NCBI GenBank assembly: GCA_945872805.1
Contig: CAMCBE010000074.1
Coordinates: forward strand, 1-8,295
Reading direction: 5' to 3'
Source of the DNA: Chitinophaga pinensis
GTDB lineage: Bacteria; Bacteroidota; Bacteroidia; Chitinophagales; Chitinophagaceae
DNA: 8,295 nt
Shown here piece after piece: positions 1 to 7,656 of this stretch. The notes beneath the pieces were generated by a model that was not told the DNA's origin, searched no databases, and saw only the letters and a list, made by a program, of their open reading frames with translations. Positions within the stretch are counted from its first letter, which is position 1; every line of letters begins with the position of its first letter. Made by a program: the position numbers and the translations under genes.

Positions 1-663
1 AGTTTGTTTTTTATTGGAGATTTGATAAATAAAGGGCCCGACTCGGTTGGAGTGGTTCAATATCTCTATGCGTTGTCTAAAACCTATTCAATCAGTTTAA
101 TTTTAGGGAATCACGAAGAGAAATTTCTTCGTTATATGCAACATAAACAGAATAATTTTAAGGCCTTAGCCACTATGAAAATCACTCCCGATTTTGAATT
201 GTTAGCCCAAAATTTAAAAACCGATGAAATTGATTTTTTAAAACAAAGTTTTTACACCTACTACCTTGAGCAGTTAAATTTAGTTCTGGTTCATGGAGGA
301 ATAACAAAAAATTGTAAAGTTGATTTAAGGATAAATTCACCATACAATTCTGAAAAGCGAAACAGTGAATTAGAACTACTTACTAAAACTAGGTTTCTAG
401 ATTCTAATGGTAAATTTGTAAGTTTGGGTTCAGAAAATGAAACAACTCCCTTTTGGGCAGATGCATATGACGGAAGCTACGGAAAGGTGGTTTTTGGTCA
501 TACCTCATTTATACAAAACTCGCCTAGATATTTCCCATACGCTATTGGAATTGACACCGGCTGTGTTTATGGCGGTTATTTAACAGCTCTTATTTTTACA
601 GATAAAAAAATGACTTTTACCACAACTAAAGCTAATATTATTTATTCTACTAATTATGTCTAA
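1..663 (+). CDS. PPP-family metallophosphoesterase (ApaH/PrpE-like), 5' end cut off by window
   Basis: The reading frame is open from base 1, giving 220 visible residues that end at TAA 661-663. The true start lies upstream, because the visible part begins inside the second catalytic motif and the first one (GDxHG) is missing. Seen in order, numbered from the first visible residue: GDLINKGPDS (6-15), matching the GDxxxRGP motif of PPP phosphatases; GNHE (36-39); LVHGG (96-100); FGHTS (165-169); and IDTGCVYGGYLTA (184-196), a common C-terminal signature of ApaH/PrpE-type enzymes. These residues bind the two catalytic metals in the family. Known members hydrolyse phosphoprotein or dinucleoside polyphosphate substrates, and the sequence does not say which applies here. 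No signal peptide can be judged without the start. The last 8 bp overlap the next gene, so the two are probably translationally coupled and may work together. The family call is secure; the substrate is unknown. Confidence 0.9.
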   Translation, partial: SLFFIGDLINKGPDSVGVVQYLYALSKTYSISLILGNHEEKFLRYMQHKQNNFKALATMKITPDFELLAQNLKTDEIDFLKQSFYTYYLEQLNLVLVHGGITKNCKVDLRINSPYNSEKRNSELELLTKTRFLDSNGKFVSLGSENETTPFWADAYDGSYGKVVFGHTSFIQNSPRYFPYAIGIDTGCVYGGYLTALIFTDKKMTFTTTKANIIYSTNYV

Positions 664-2104
664 ATCAGATACCAAAGAAACAATCAATTCAAGTTCTCTA
701 GTTATACTCCCATTTGAATTTATTCCCAGTACTGTTCAAAATGATTCAGGGTTAAATTCAAATATAAAAAACTGCATTGATAAAATTAAAATGCTGCCAC
801 AAACGAACACTGCAATTATAGATCCGTCAAAGTATAATAATTATATATCAAATTATATCAGTGAACAACCGATAGAGAGTGATGTAAGTTTTTTAAATTC
901 ATTCACTATAGATATTGGTAAGCTAAAGCGAGTAAACTCCGACACTACCGAAGTTAAATTTGCAACAGAATTTCAAAACATATCAGTGTTACACATAGGA
1001 GACAGTTCTCTTCAAATTAAAATTGATAGAATTAACATTGTTATAAATGAGATTGCACAGCTAGGTTATTTTATTTTTAAAATAGATTATATAGATACCG
1101 AAACCGAAACTAATGCTCTTAATATATTAGCAGAACTTGATTTTTATAGGTTTTATCAAACTGATAAAATCACTAAGAATAACAAAGATTTAGATAAAAG
1201 ATTTGCAATAAAATCATTTAAAAAGAATTCGGATAAGGAAGGTAACGATACTTCCAAAACAGATTATTATTCATTAATTGAAATCATTGAAACTTATTTT
1301 GATTGTATTAGTAATTCGGTCCAGTTTATTCATTCAAAACCCATTATGCTTCATTTAGTTTCTAATAGAATGAACCTAGATTCTTCCGATTCAGATTTAG
1401 CAAACACTTGTTATAAAGTACTTAGAATTCCATCTAAAAATAGTTCAGGAGTTCATGTAGAACAGGACAATGAAACGGTAAAGATGCATTCTCCAGATTC
1501 GCATATTTCCTTTTGTACAATGTCTGAAGGCGCAATAATCATAGACACCATTACTGGTGAAAAAAAAGGAAAAATCAACGATTTAGTAAATAAGTATTTC
1601 CCGGCTTTTATTCTAGCGCTAAACCAACGAGAGGTTATGCTAAAAACAGCGAAAGACATTTCTCAAATATCTTATGATAATTTAAATTCAGAAGATAGAA
1701 AAACACTTAACAAATTGGGTCAATTGAGAAAAACATTAAACCTTATTCAATTAAAACAGATTTTTTACAACATAAGCTTGTATAATGAGATTGAATTATT
1801 CTTTTCAGAATTACAAAGTAAATTTAGAATTGGAACTTTATTAAATGACAATAATGTTAGCATTGAAGCTATTCATTCGCTATTGGAAAATGAACGCATT
1901 GAAAATGAAATAAAAGCAAAAAAAAAGAGAGATGATAACTTGGCGCTAATTTTAGGTGTAGTTGGTTTGTTTGGTGCAGCTTCTGCAGTTATTGATATAT
2001 ATTATTTTTTCTTTAATCCGGATTATTTTAATCATCGGTGGATACCAATATCTGTATTTTTATTTTTAGTAACTTGTTTATTTTGGTTTTATAAAAAGAA
2101 GTAA
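656..2104 (+). CDS. Membrane protein with large soluble N-terminus and two C-terminal TM helices, CorA-like layout, function unknown
   Basis: A 482-residue protein starting at an ATG inside the end of the phosphoesterase gene (8 bp overlap, ATGTCTAA). I do not recognise the family by sequence. Residues 1 to about 425 are soluble, mixed alpha/beta and then mostly helical. A charged stretch around 410-427 (rich in E, K, R) leads into TM1 at about 429-452, a short loop (454-462) and TM2 at about 463-479, with KKK at the C-terminus. A long cytosolic domain, a charged stalk, two C-terminal helices and a basic tail resemble CorA-type channels. The GMN selectivity motif after TM1 is absent (the loop reads NPDYFNHRW), so magnesium transport is not supported. 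No signal peptide is seen at the N-terminus, which puts the soluble domain in the cytoplasm. Coupling to a phosphoesterase suggests a membrane effector controlled by a phosphorylated or nucleotide ligand, but this is speculation. The gene call is firm; the CorA comparison is tentative. Confidence 0.7.
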   Translation: MSKSDTKETINSSSLVILPFEFIPSTVQNDSGLNSNIKNCIDKIKMLPQTNTAIIDPSKYNNYISNYISEQPIESDVSFLNSFTIDIGKLKRVNSDTTEVKFATEFQNISVLHIGDSSLQIKIDRINIVINEIAQLGYFIFKIDYIDTETETNALNILAELDFYRFYQTDKITKNNKDLDKRFAIKSFKKNSDKEGNDTSKTDYYSLIEIIETYFDCISNSVQFIHSKPIMLHLVSNRMNLDSSDSDLANTCYKVLRIPSKNSSGVHVEQDNETVKMHSPDSHISFCTMSEGAIIIDTITGEKKGKINDLVNKYFPAFILALNQREVMLKTAKDISQISYDNLNSEDRKTLNKLGQLRKTLNLIQLKQIFYNISLYNEIELFFSELQSKFRIGTLLNDNNVSIEAIHSLLENERIENEIKAKKKRDDNLALILGVVGLFGAASAVIDIYYFFFNPDYFNHRWIPISVFLFLVTCLFWFYKKK

Positions 2105-2208
2105 TACTAAATCAGAATTAATAGTTTAGCATAAAGAAAAACAATTAGAATTAACTTTTACATGTATGTAATCTAATAAAATTTTTACATCATTCAATTA
2201 GTATAAAA
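2105..2208. promoter_or_regulatory. AT-rich intergenic gap before the STAND gene, possible promoter region
   Basis: This is the largest non-coding stretch in the window (104 bp). It has no GC-rich hairpin followed by a T run, so no intrinsic terminator separates the membrane-protein gene from the ATPase gene. The octamer TTTTACAT occurs twice in direct orientation (2156-2163 and 2183-2190, starts 27 bp apart), and the first copy runs into ACATGT, a 6-bp palindrome. TAGTTTAG at 2122-2129 is one mismatch from the Bacteroidota -7 consensus TAnnTTTG, but I found no well-spaced -33 TTTG. A promoter here is plausible but unproven, and read-through from upstream is equally possible. Confidence 0.25.
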
Positions 2209-4668
2209 ATGAAACAAAACCTTCACAAATTTGATATAGCGGAACTCCCGGTTCATATTGCTTTTCCGCTTTCACGTTTATTAAATTCTTCAAACTATTT
2301 CAAAAAACTAAATCTAATTTCAGATGTACTTCTTGGTTGCTTGAGGCTATATGGACACGCATTGATTAAAATTGCTGAAAGTGAAAATGCCATTACTGAC
2401 GCAATGGAGCAATCTATAGAAACATTAATGACTAAAGATAGTCATGGGCTTTGGAGTTCTACCATTGTGAAGTTAATTCAAGAATTGGACAAACAAAAAT
2501 CGAAATGTTTATCGCCTGAACTTGCAAGTCTTTTTGGTGTATCAATAAAAAGTACAAAGCAACCTACCATTAAAAAAATGAGCGTTCACAATACCGTTAT
2601 TAATGGAAAGGGACAGAAGCAGATTATTGAAATAAACAATACTCCTTTAGAACTATTAATTAATTATAGAAATAGATACGTAGGACACGGAACTGTATAT
2701 TCTGAAATTGAAAGTAAGCATATTTATGACACCTATGAGCCAATATTTGGGGCATTAATTCAATCAATAATTGCATGTAATACTTTTCAATTTAAAGATG
2801 TTAATACAGGATTGAGTATTCATGGATTTGATATTTCTTGTTCAGGTAATATTAAATTAGAATACATGTCAAATGAATATATGCTTTTATCTGAGCATCA
2901 ACTATTAATAGAAGATGTAAAAAATCAATTAGCTTCGAAAGCAAAACTGAATTTCACTATTGATAATAATGATTCAAAAATCATTGATACCTATCCTTAC
3001 TTTCTTGCACATCCATACAAGCGATCTTTAGAAGAGGAAGACAGTTTTAAACGACTTCATCTCTTGAAAGAGGTTTTCCTGAATTATCTAAAATATCTAG
3101 GATTATTAACGGCTTCTGAGTATTTTAATAGTGATTTAAAAATTGGAGAAATTAATCGTGCATTTAAAAATTTCTTATACAGACCCCAATTTGGACATTG
3201 GAATGCATTTATGCGAAGCGCTATTCAGGCACTTAACGAACACAGTCATACTTGGTTTGTGAAAGAACTTCCGGATTATTATAATTTAATCGAAACCCAA
3301 CCATACGCAATCAACGGAGAATCTTCGATAGGAAAGCTAATTGATTTTCGTAACCACCATTTAGGCCACAGTACAGTGCCCTCAGAACAAAAGTGTGAAT
3401 CGTTGTGGGCTAAAAATTTTACATTACTCAAGGATTTATTAATTCAGATGGAATTCTGTAAAAACTACACTATCGTCAGCAGCGATAAGACAGTTTCATG
3501 GAGATTAATGGGAAATGAAATTACACAAGTAAATCTCAGACAGAAATTAAAGTCTAATGTGGCTATTCTCAATATCCATAATGAAGAATTGAGTATAGTT
3601 CCTTTTTTCATTTTACCCGGTGAGTATTTTATTAAGGAAGTGTCAGATCGAGCTAAGTTGATGGTCTACGAACAAAATACTGGAAGTCGAATTGTATTCT
3701 TTAGTCCAGAAAGTGTTCATGGCGAAACTAATAATGAGATAGTTCTAGAACAATTAAATCTCATGATTCGAGAGAAAGAAAAACAGGAACCAGTATCAAT
3801 AAATGAATTGGACGAAGTAAGTTGGAAGTCGCTTTTAAAGGAAAACAATGATTCAACTATTCAATCTCTGTTGAGCGAAAAGAAAGTAATTAAGGGCATA
3901 TACCAAGAAAGACAAGATGCAGAAGTTGCCCTTCGATCATGGATTGGAGCTAGAGCAGGATTGTTCTTTTTGGCTGCAGAAGCGGGTAGTGGTAAAACAA
4001 ACTTATTAGTAGAAATGAATCGACAATATCAAGAGCGAGGACTTGATACTGTTTTACTGCGTGGCAATCGCTTTCGCACACCAGACATTTGGGAAGAGTT
4101 ATGTTACCGCCTAAACCTTAAATCAGAAAGTACATTTGAGGAGGCAGGTTTTGTAAACTACGAACAAGAAAAGCCATTAATGATTCTCATTGATGGCGCG
4201 AATGAAAATTCTAATTCTAAAGGTTTATTTGAATCAATTATTAAGTTTTTGGACTTGCATAAAGGTGGCCATATTAAAGTTGTTTTAAGCTGGCGTGTAA
4301 ATACCAAAAGTGAATTACCCCAAGCAGATGAAAAGTACGAATCTATAATTTATAGTGATGCCAAAGAAGAAAATCGTGATGAGAATATCATAGCAAAATC
4401 ATGTCATTGGCTTAAGCCATTAAACAAAGTTGAGGTTGAAGGGGCTTGGAATAAATATATAAATGATAAGCAAGATAAAATTCGCCGTAAACCTAATTTC
4501 TCTTATGAAGAATTGACCTATCATGACCGTTCACTCAGCGACCAGCTAGATAATCCATTACTATTAAGATTGTTTTTAGAGCTAAATAACGGAAAAGGAT
4601 TGCCAAAAAGCAGAGGTGGCTTCATCAGTATTTGGACATTATATCACGAAAAATTAATTTCACAATAA
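2209..4668 (+). CDS. STAND (NACHT-like) P-loop NTPase with two N-terminal RNxxxGH helical domains; lacks its own C-terminal sensor
   Basis: An 819-residue cytosolic protein with no TM segment. Two diverged copies of one helical domain lie at about 14-190 and 263-420, each ending near an RNxxxGH motif (R154-H160 and R381-H387). A beta-rich linker follows. The NTPase starts with a YxxR-type motif (Y565, R568). Walker A is AEAGSGKT (590-597, K596), with A in place of the usual first G. Walker B is LMILIDGANE (657-666, D662), sensor 1 is VVLSWR (691-696), and the GxP-like segment DNPLLLRLFLELNNG begins at D781. The chain ends about 36 residues after P783, just where single-chain STAND proteins continue into a winged helix and sensor repeats. 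The next gene starts 5 bp later and appears to supply those parts. In STAND proteins, ligand sensing drives ATP-dependent oligomerisation that activates the N-terminal effector. RNxxxGH fits the Rx4-6H pattern of HEPN ribonucleases, but that assignment is uncertain. A role in antiphage defence is inferred from architecture. Confidence 0.88.
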   Translation: MKQNLHKFDIAELPVHIAFPLSRLLNSSNYFKKLNLISDVLLGCLRLYGHALIKIAESENAITDAMEQSIETLMTKDSHGLWSSTIVKLIQELDKQKSKCLSPELASLFGVSIKSTKQPTIKKMSVHNTVINGKGQKQIIEINNTPLELLINYRNRYVGHGTVYSEIESKHIYDTYEPIFGALIQSIIACNTFQFKDVNTGLSIHGFDISCSGNIKLEYMSNEYMLLSEHQLLIEDVKNQLASKAKLNFTIDNNDSKIIDTYPYFLAHPYKRSLEEEDSFKRLHLLKEVFLNYLKYLGLLTASEYFNSDLKIGEINRAFKNFLYRPQFGHWNAFMRSAIQALNEHSHTWFVKELPDYYNLIETQPYAINGESSIGKLIDFRNHHLGHSTVPSEQKCESLWAKNFTLLKDLLIQMEFCKNYTIVSSDKTVSWRLMGNEITQVNLRQKLKSNVAILNIHNEELSIVPFFILPGEYFIKEVSDRAKLMVYEQNTGSRIVFFSPESVHGETNNEIVLEQLNLMIREKEKQEPVSINELDEVSWKSLLKENNDSTIQSLLSEKKVIKGIYQERQDAEVALRSWIGARAGLFFLAAEAGSGKTNLLVEMNRQYQERGLDTVLLRGNRFRTPDIWEELCYRLNLKSESTFEEAGFVNYEQEKPLMILIDGANENSNSKGLFESIIKFLDLHKGGHIKVVLSWRVNTKSELPQADEKYESIIYSDAKEENRDENIIAKSCHWLKPLNKVEVEGAWNKYINDKQDKIRRKPNFSYEELTYHDRSLSDQLDNPLLLRLFLELNNGKGLPKSRGGFISIWTLYHEKLISQ
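2248..2778 (+). repeat. First copy of the duplicated N-terminal domain in the STAND protein
   Basis: Residues 14-190. It aligns with residues 263-420 of the same protein at three landmarks: P14...FKKLNLI, GLW (80-82), and the motif LINYRNRYVGHGT (150-162). This copy is about 22 residues longer because of a basic insert near 110-135. The duplication is visible only at protein level. Confidence 0.65.
2995..3468 (+). repeat. Second copy of the duplicated N-terminal domain in the STAND protein
   Basis: Residues 263-420. Landmarks matching the first copy are P263...FKRLHLL, GHW (329-331) and LIDFRNHHLGHST (377-389). P14/P263 and W82/W331 share the same offset of 249 residues, which supports a real duplication. 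R, N, G and H of the RNxxxGH motif are kept in both copies. Confidence 0.65.
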
Positions 4669-4673
4669 GCAAT

Positions 4674-5120
4674 ATGACAAATAATAAACTTTTGTTATTT
4701 CGATTGGCCGAATTAATGCTCGAACAGGAACAACATGTTTTGTTGGTTGACAATCTTTTTGATGATGAGCAAATTGGTGATAATGTAAAAAGCATTCAAA
4801 TTGATTCGCCATATCAACAAATGATATTAGAAGGAGTCCTTACTGAATCTGTTCTAAACGAAATGCTGCATGTGAGTTTTACGGTTGAGGGGTATTTTCA
4901 TTTTATTTTGGGGGAAGTTATTTATCATCAATCGAGTAATAAAGAATCTTCATACTTAAATAACTTATTGTATCATAACCGATTGAATGGCATAAATGAG
5001 GGAGTTGAACAATGTCTCATCATAGAAGTGAATCAAGGTCGTTTGGGAAGACTTGTGGAGTTAATTGATGAAGGTGGCGAGGCTGAAAAAGTAGTGCGTT
5101 TTCCCCTTGTACATGCATTT
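4674..5120 (+). repeat. First copy of the shared N-terminal sensor module (paralogous coding block)
   Basis: Codons 1-149 of this gene pair with codons 1-149 of the gene at 7210. 70 of the first 86 residues are identical by my count, and EGVEQCLI, LIDEGG, and PL..AF (144-149) are kept further on. Similarity falls sharply after this point. About half of the identical codons differ synonymously in residues 30-60 (14 of 29), so the duplication is old and held by protein-level selection. Confidence 0.85.
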
Positions 5121-7220
5121 ATGAAAAACAATGTAGAGGATGTTTTCCAAACCCTAATGGAGAATCCGTCTATCTACGATTGGAATGTAATTAAACATGT
5201 TCGGGGAATTTTAAAAGAAAATCAAAAGCAATTAGTTGTAGAAAAATTGGATGGAATTATAAAGGAATCCATTCAGCTAAAAAATACTATTAATGATTTA
5301 TTGCTTTGCGAAAAGCAATTAGAATTTCATGAGGCTTTGACATTAATTTCATTTTACACTGAACTAAATGCATTAGACCAAGCAAAAAAATATTTTACTC
5401 AATTTATAGAAGAGGCCGAAAAAAGAAACTACCGAGATTCGTTAGTTGAAGCACTTGAAAAGCTAGGTGATAGCGAGTACAAACGTTCTGGTCAAGATGG
5501 ATACAAAGCCGCTATGGAAGCACTTAGTAGAGCTGCTGAAATGCGGGAATCGGAAACATTGATTCAAAAAGATAAACTTAAAAACACATACCGTTTACTA
5601 GGTTTTGCTTATTTATCTCTTGGTTTACAAGTGATAAAGTCTACTGAATATTTTGAAAAGGCTAAGGCCATAATGTTAGAAGAATCATCTGATTCTGTTG
5701 AATTAGCAGAAATCAATTTATACATCGGCTTGGTTAATTTTTGGCGCGGTCTTCGTGGAGTAGGTCGATGGGGTCATACAGATTCATCTTTGTTAGAAGG
5801 TATTGAAATTGATCTTTTTGAATATGCAAATGAACAATTTCAACTAGCATTTAATTACCACTTCAAACATCTTGGAAAAACGCATCCGCAAACTTTAAAA
5901 GCTATTCATTATCTCCAGGAGAATCGATATGCTATGGGTAATTATGAAAAAGCAATACCTTGGCTAAAAAAATATGTTGAAGTTCTTCTTTTTAAGACCA
6001 AAGAACATACCGATAATTTCTATTTCTATTGTCTTATCGTTTCACTAGAGGAATATGCAAAACAAATTTCTAATACAAACAAAGAAAAGGCCCTGAATTT
6101 AATCAATGAGGCATTGAACTATATCTTAAAATATGATGAGAACCATCAAATAGCCAATCGGTTACTTAAGTTAAAACATGAAATCGAGATTGGAGAACTT
6201 GAAAATATCCAATATACACATATAAAAGATTTACTCCCACTTAAAATAGATTCCAATTATAAAGGGGTTTGGATTAAATGGCGGTTTTCTGAACAATTAA
6301 AAGGTTTTCAAACCAATAATTCTATGGTTGATGCCAATGGTATTTGGTTTTTTCATCTTGAGAACAAACAACTTGTTTACTGGGATAAGTCAAAAGATTT
6401 GTTGAATTCATTCTCGCCAACTAATTGGCCTGAGGGTTGTGGAAGGGTTGTTTATGATAATAATAATCAAGTTTTCTATGCCTGGTCTTCTATTCGTTCT
6501 ACAGTTTATGAACTTATATCTCCTAAAGGAAATTGGACGCGAATCTCATTTGGTGTTCATGATGTGCATGCATGTGGAGCTTCTTTTGGCTATGACCAAA
6601 TAAATAATCGATTATACGAATTTGGTGGATATGGTTACTTTACTTACAAGAATTGGCTTTGGGTATATGATATTGCCGATAAGAAATGGACGCAATTGAA
6701 GGACAATAAACCTGGTATTGCTCCATATCCTAGAAATGGGCAGTTATTGCCTATTGAAAATGGAACCAAGTCCATATTAATTTCAGGAATTGGAAGCGAC
6801 ACCGGAATTCAGCGTGAGCATAAGCCAAGAATGGGTTTAGGAAGTGCAACAGATGTTGGTTTTTTCACATGGCTTAGAGATGCGCACGAGTTAGACCTAA
6901 ATACCATGGAATGGAAAACCATACTTCCTGCAAATCATGAATCAATAAGGCATGAAGGAGCTATGGGTTATATTGATAAATTAAATATGATAGTGAATTG
7001 GTCAGGAATTGTGCCATCACCCATTTTTGGTGAAGCTTCAGAAATACAAAAACAATTGTCTTGTTGGCATTTAAGCAAAGATGATGGATTCATGAATATT
7101 TTATTTGAAGGTGATGAAGTACCACAAACGGATTGTGTATTTGTATCAGTAAAAGATTCAAAAGATTTATTATTAATTCATACAGACGGAATTTGGAAAT
7201 TAACTATTTATGACCTCTAA
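4674..7220 (+). CDS. Winged-helix-like/TPR/Kelch-propeller protein, putative separate sensor subunit of the split STAND system
   Basis: An 848-residue protein. I chose the ATG at 4674, 5 bp after the ATPase stop, because its first residues (MTNNKLLLFRLAELMLE) match the start of the next gene (MTSNHLLLYRLAELMLE). An upstream TTG at 4632 in the same frame lies inside the ATPase gene and is not needed. Residues 1-90 look like the winged-helix segment that normally follows the GxP part of STAND ATPases, with SPYQQM, LEGVLTES and VSFTVEGYFHFILGE as landmarks. Residues about 150-500 are helical with TPR-like repeats, including a kinesin-light-chain-type unit, LGKTHPQTL...GNYEKAIPWL, near 400-431. 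Residues about 531-848 form a Kelch-like beta-propeller: FGG (650-652), then WVYDIADKKWTQL, PYPRNG, and HELDLNTMEWKTI. No TM segment or enzyme motif is seen. The 3' end overlaps the next gene by 11 bp. TPR and propeller domains usually bind proteins, which suggests recognition of an invader or host target; this is inference. Confidence 0.82.
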   Translation: MTNNKLLLFRLAELMLEQEQHVLLVDNLFDDEQIGDNVKSIQIDSPYQQMILEGVLTESVLNEMLHVSFTVEGYFHFILGEVIYHQSSNKESSYLNNLLYHNRLNGINEGVEQCLIIEVNQGRLGRLVELIDEGGEAEKVVRFPLVHAFMKNNVEDVFQTLMENPSIYDWNVIKHVRGILKENQKQLVVEKLDGIIKESIQLKNTINDLLLCEKQLEFHEALTLISFYTELNALDQAKKYFTQFIEEAEKRNYRDSLVEALEKLGDSEYKRSGQDGYKAAMEALSRAAEMRESETLIQKDKLKNTYRLLGFAYLSLGLQVIKSTEYFEKAKAIMLEESSDSVELAEINLYIGLVNFWRGLRGVGRWGHTDSSLLEGIEIDLFEYANEQFQLAFNYHFKHLGKTHPQTLKAIHYLQENRYAMGNYEKAIPWLKKYVEVLLFKTKEHTDNFYFYCLIVSLEEYAKQISNTNKEKALNLINEALNYILKYDENHQIANRLLKLKHEIEIGELENIQYTHIKDLLPLKIDSNYKGVWIKWRFSEQLKGFQTNNSMVDANGIWFFHLENKQLVYWDKSKDLLNSFSPTNWPEGCGRVVYDNNNQVFYAWSSIRSTVYELISPKGNWTRISFGVHDVHACGASFGYDQINNRLYEFGGYGYFTYKNWLWVYDIADKKWTQLKDNKPGIAPYPRNGQLLPIENGTKSILISGIGSDTGIQREHKPRMGLGSATDVGFFTWLRDAHELDLNTMEWKTILPANHESIRHEGAMGYIDKLNMIVNWSGIVPSPIFGEASEIQKQLSCWHLSKDDGFMNILFEGDEVPQTDCVFVSVKDSKDLLLIHTDGIWKLTIYDL

Positions 7221-7656
7221 CCACCTCCTTCTATATCGCCTTGCCGAACTGATGCTAGAACATGAGCAACACATTTTGCCAGTAGATTTGTTGTTTGACG
7301 ATGAGCAAATTGGCGATTTTGTGAAGAGCATTCAAATTGATTCTCCTTACCAGCAAATGGTGTTGGAAGGTGTTTTAACGGAGTCTGTTCGTGATGAAAA
7401 ACTCTATGTGAGCTTCACCGTGGAAGGTTATTTCCATTATGTATTAGGGGAAGTTATTTATAATCAAACAAATGGAAAGGGTCCTGAATCTTTAAAGCAA
7501 ATAGTTGAAGAATGTAAACTGAATGGGGCAAAAGAAGGAGTTGAGCAGTGTTTGATACGAGATGTATTGGTAGATGATTTATCAAGTTTGATGTGGTTGA
7601 TTGATGAGGGCGGAAAAGTTTTAGACATGTGTAGCATTCCACTTGCAAATGCATTT
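7210..7656 (+). repeat. Second copy of the shared N-terminal sensor module (paralogous coding block)
   Basis: Codons 1-149, the partner of 4674-5120. Landmarks fall at the same residue numbers (P144, L145, A148, F149), so insertions and deletions within the block cancel out. The block ends close to where base composition drops, which suggests a module boundary. Confidence 0.85.

Noticed and set aside
4..6. TTG at 4 as the start of the phosphoesterase
   Set aside because: The frame is open from base 1, and the protein would lack the first metal-binding motif of the family, so the gene must begin upstream.
1453..1659. 68-codon open frame on the - strand
   Set aside because: It lies wholly inside the membrane-protein gene on the opposite strand, with no recognisable domain or initiation signal. 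It is a shadow of the real gene.
656..2104. Calling the two-TM protein a CorA magnesium transporter
   Set aside because: Only the layout resembles CorA. The GMN motif after TM1 is missing, and I see no clear sequence similarity in the soluble domain.
2105..2208. A terminator or small RNA in the 104-bp gap
   Set aside because: There is no stable GC stem or T-tract hairpin, and only short AT-rich direct repeats are visible.
4632..4673. TTG at 4632 as the start of the Kelch-propeller gene
   Set aside because: It would add 14 residues overlapping the ATPase gene. The paralogue begins exactly at the residue equivalent to ATG 4674, which is the better start.
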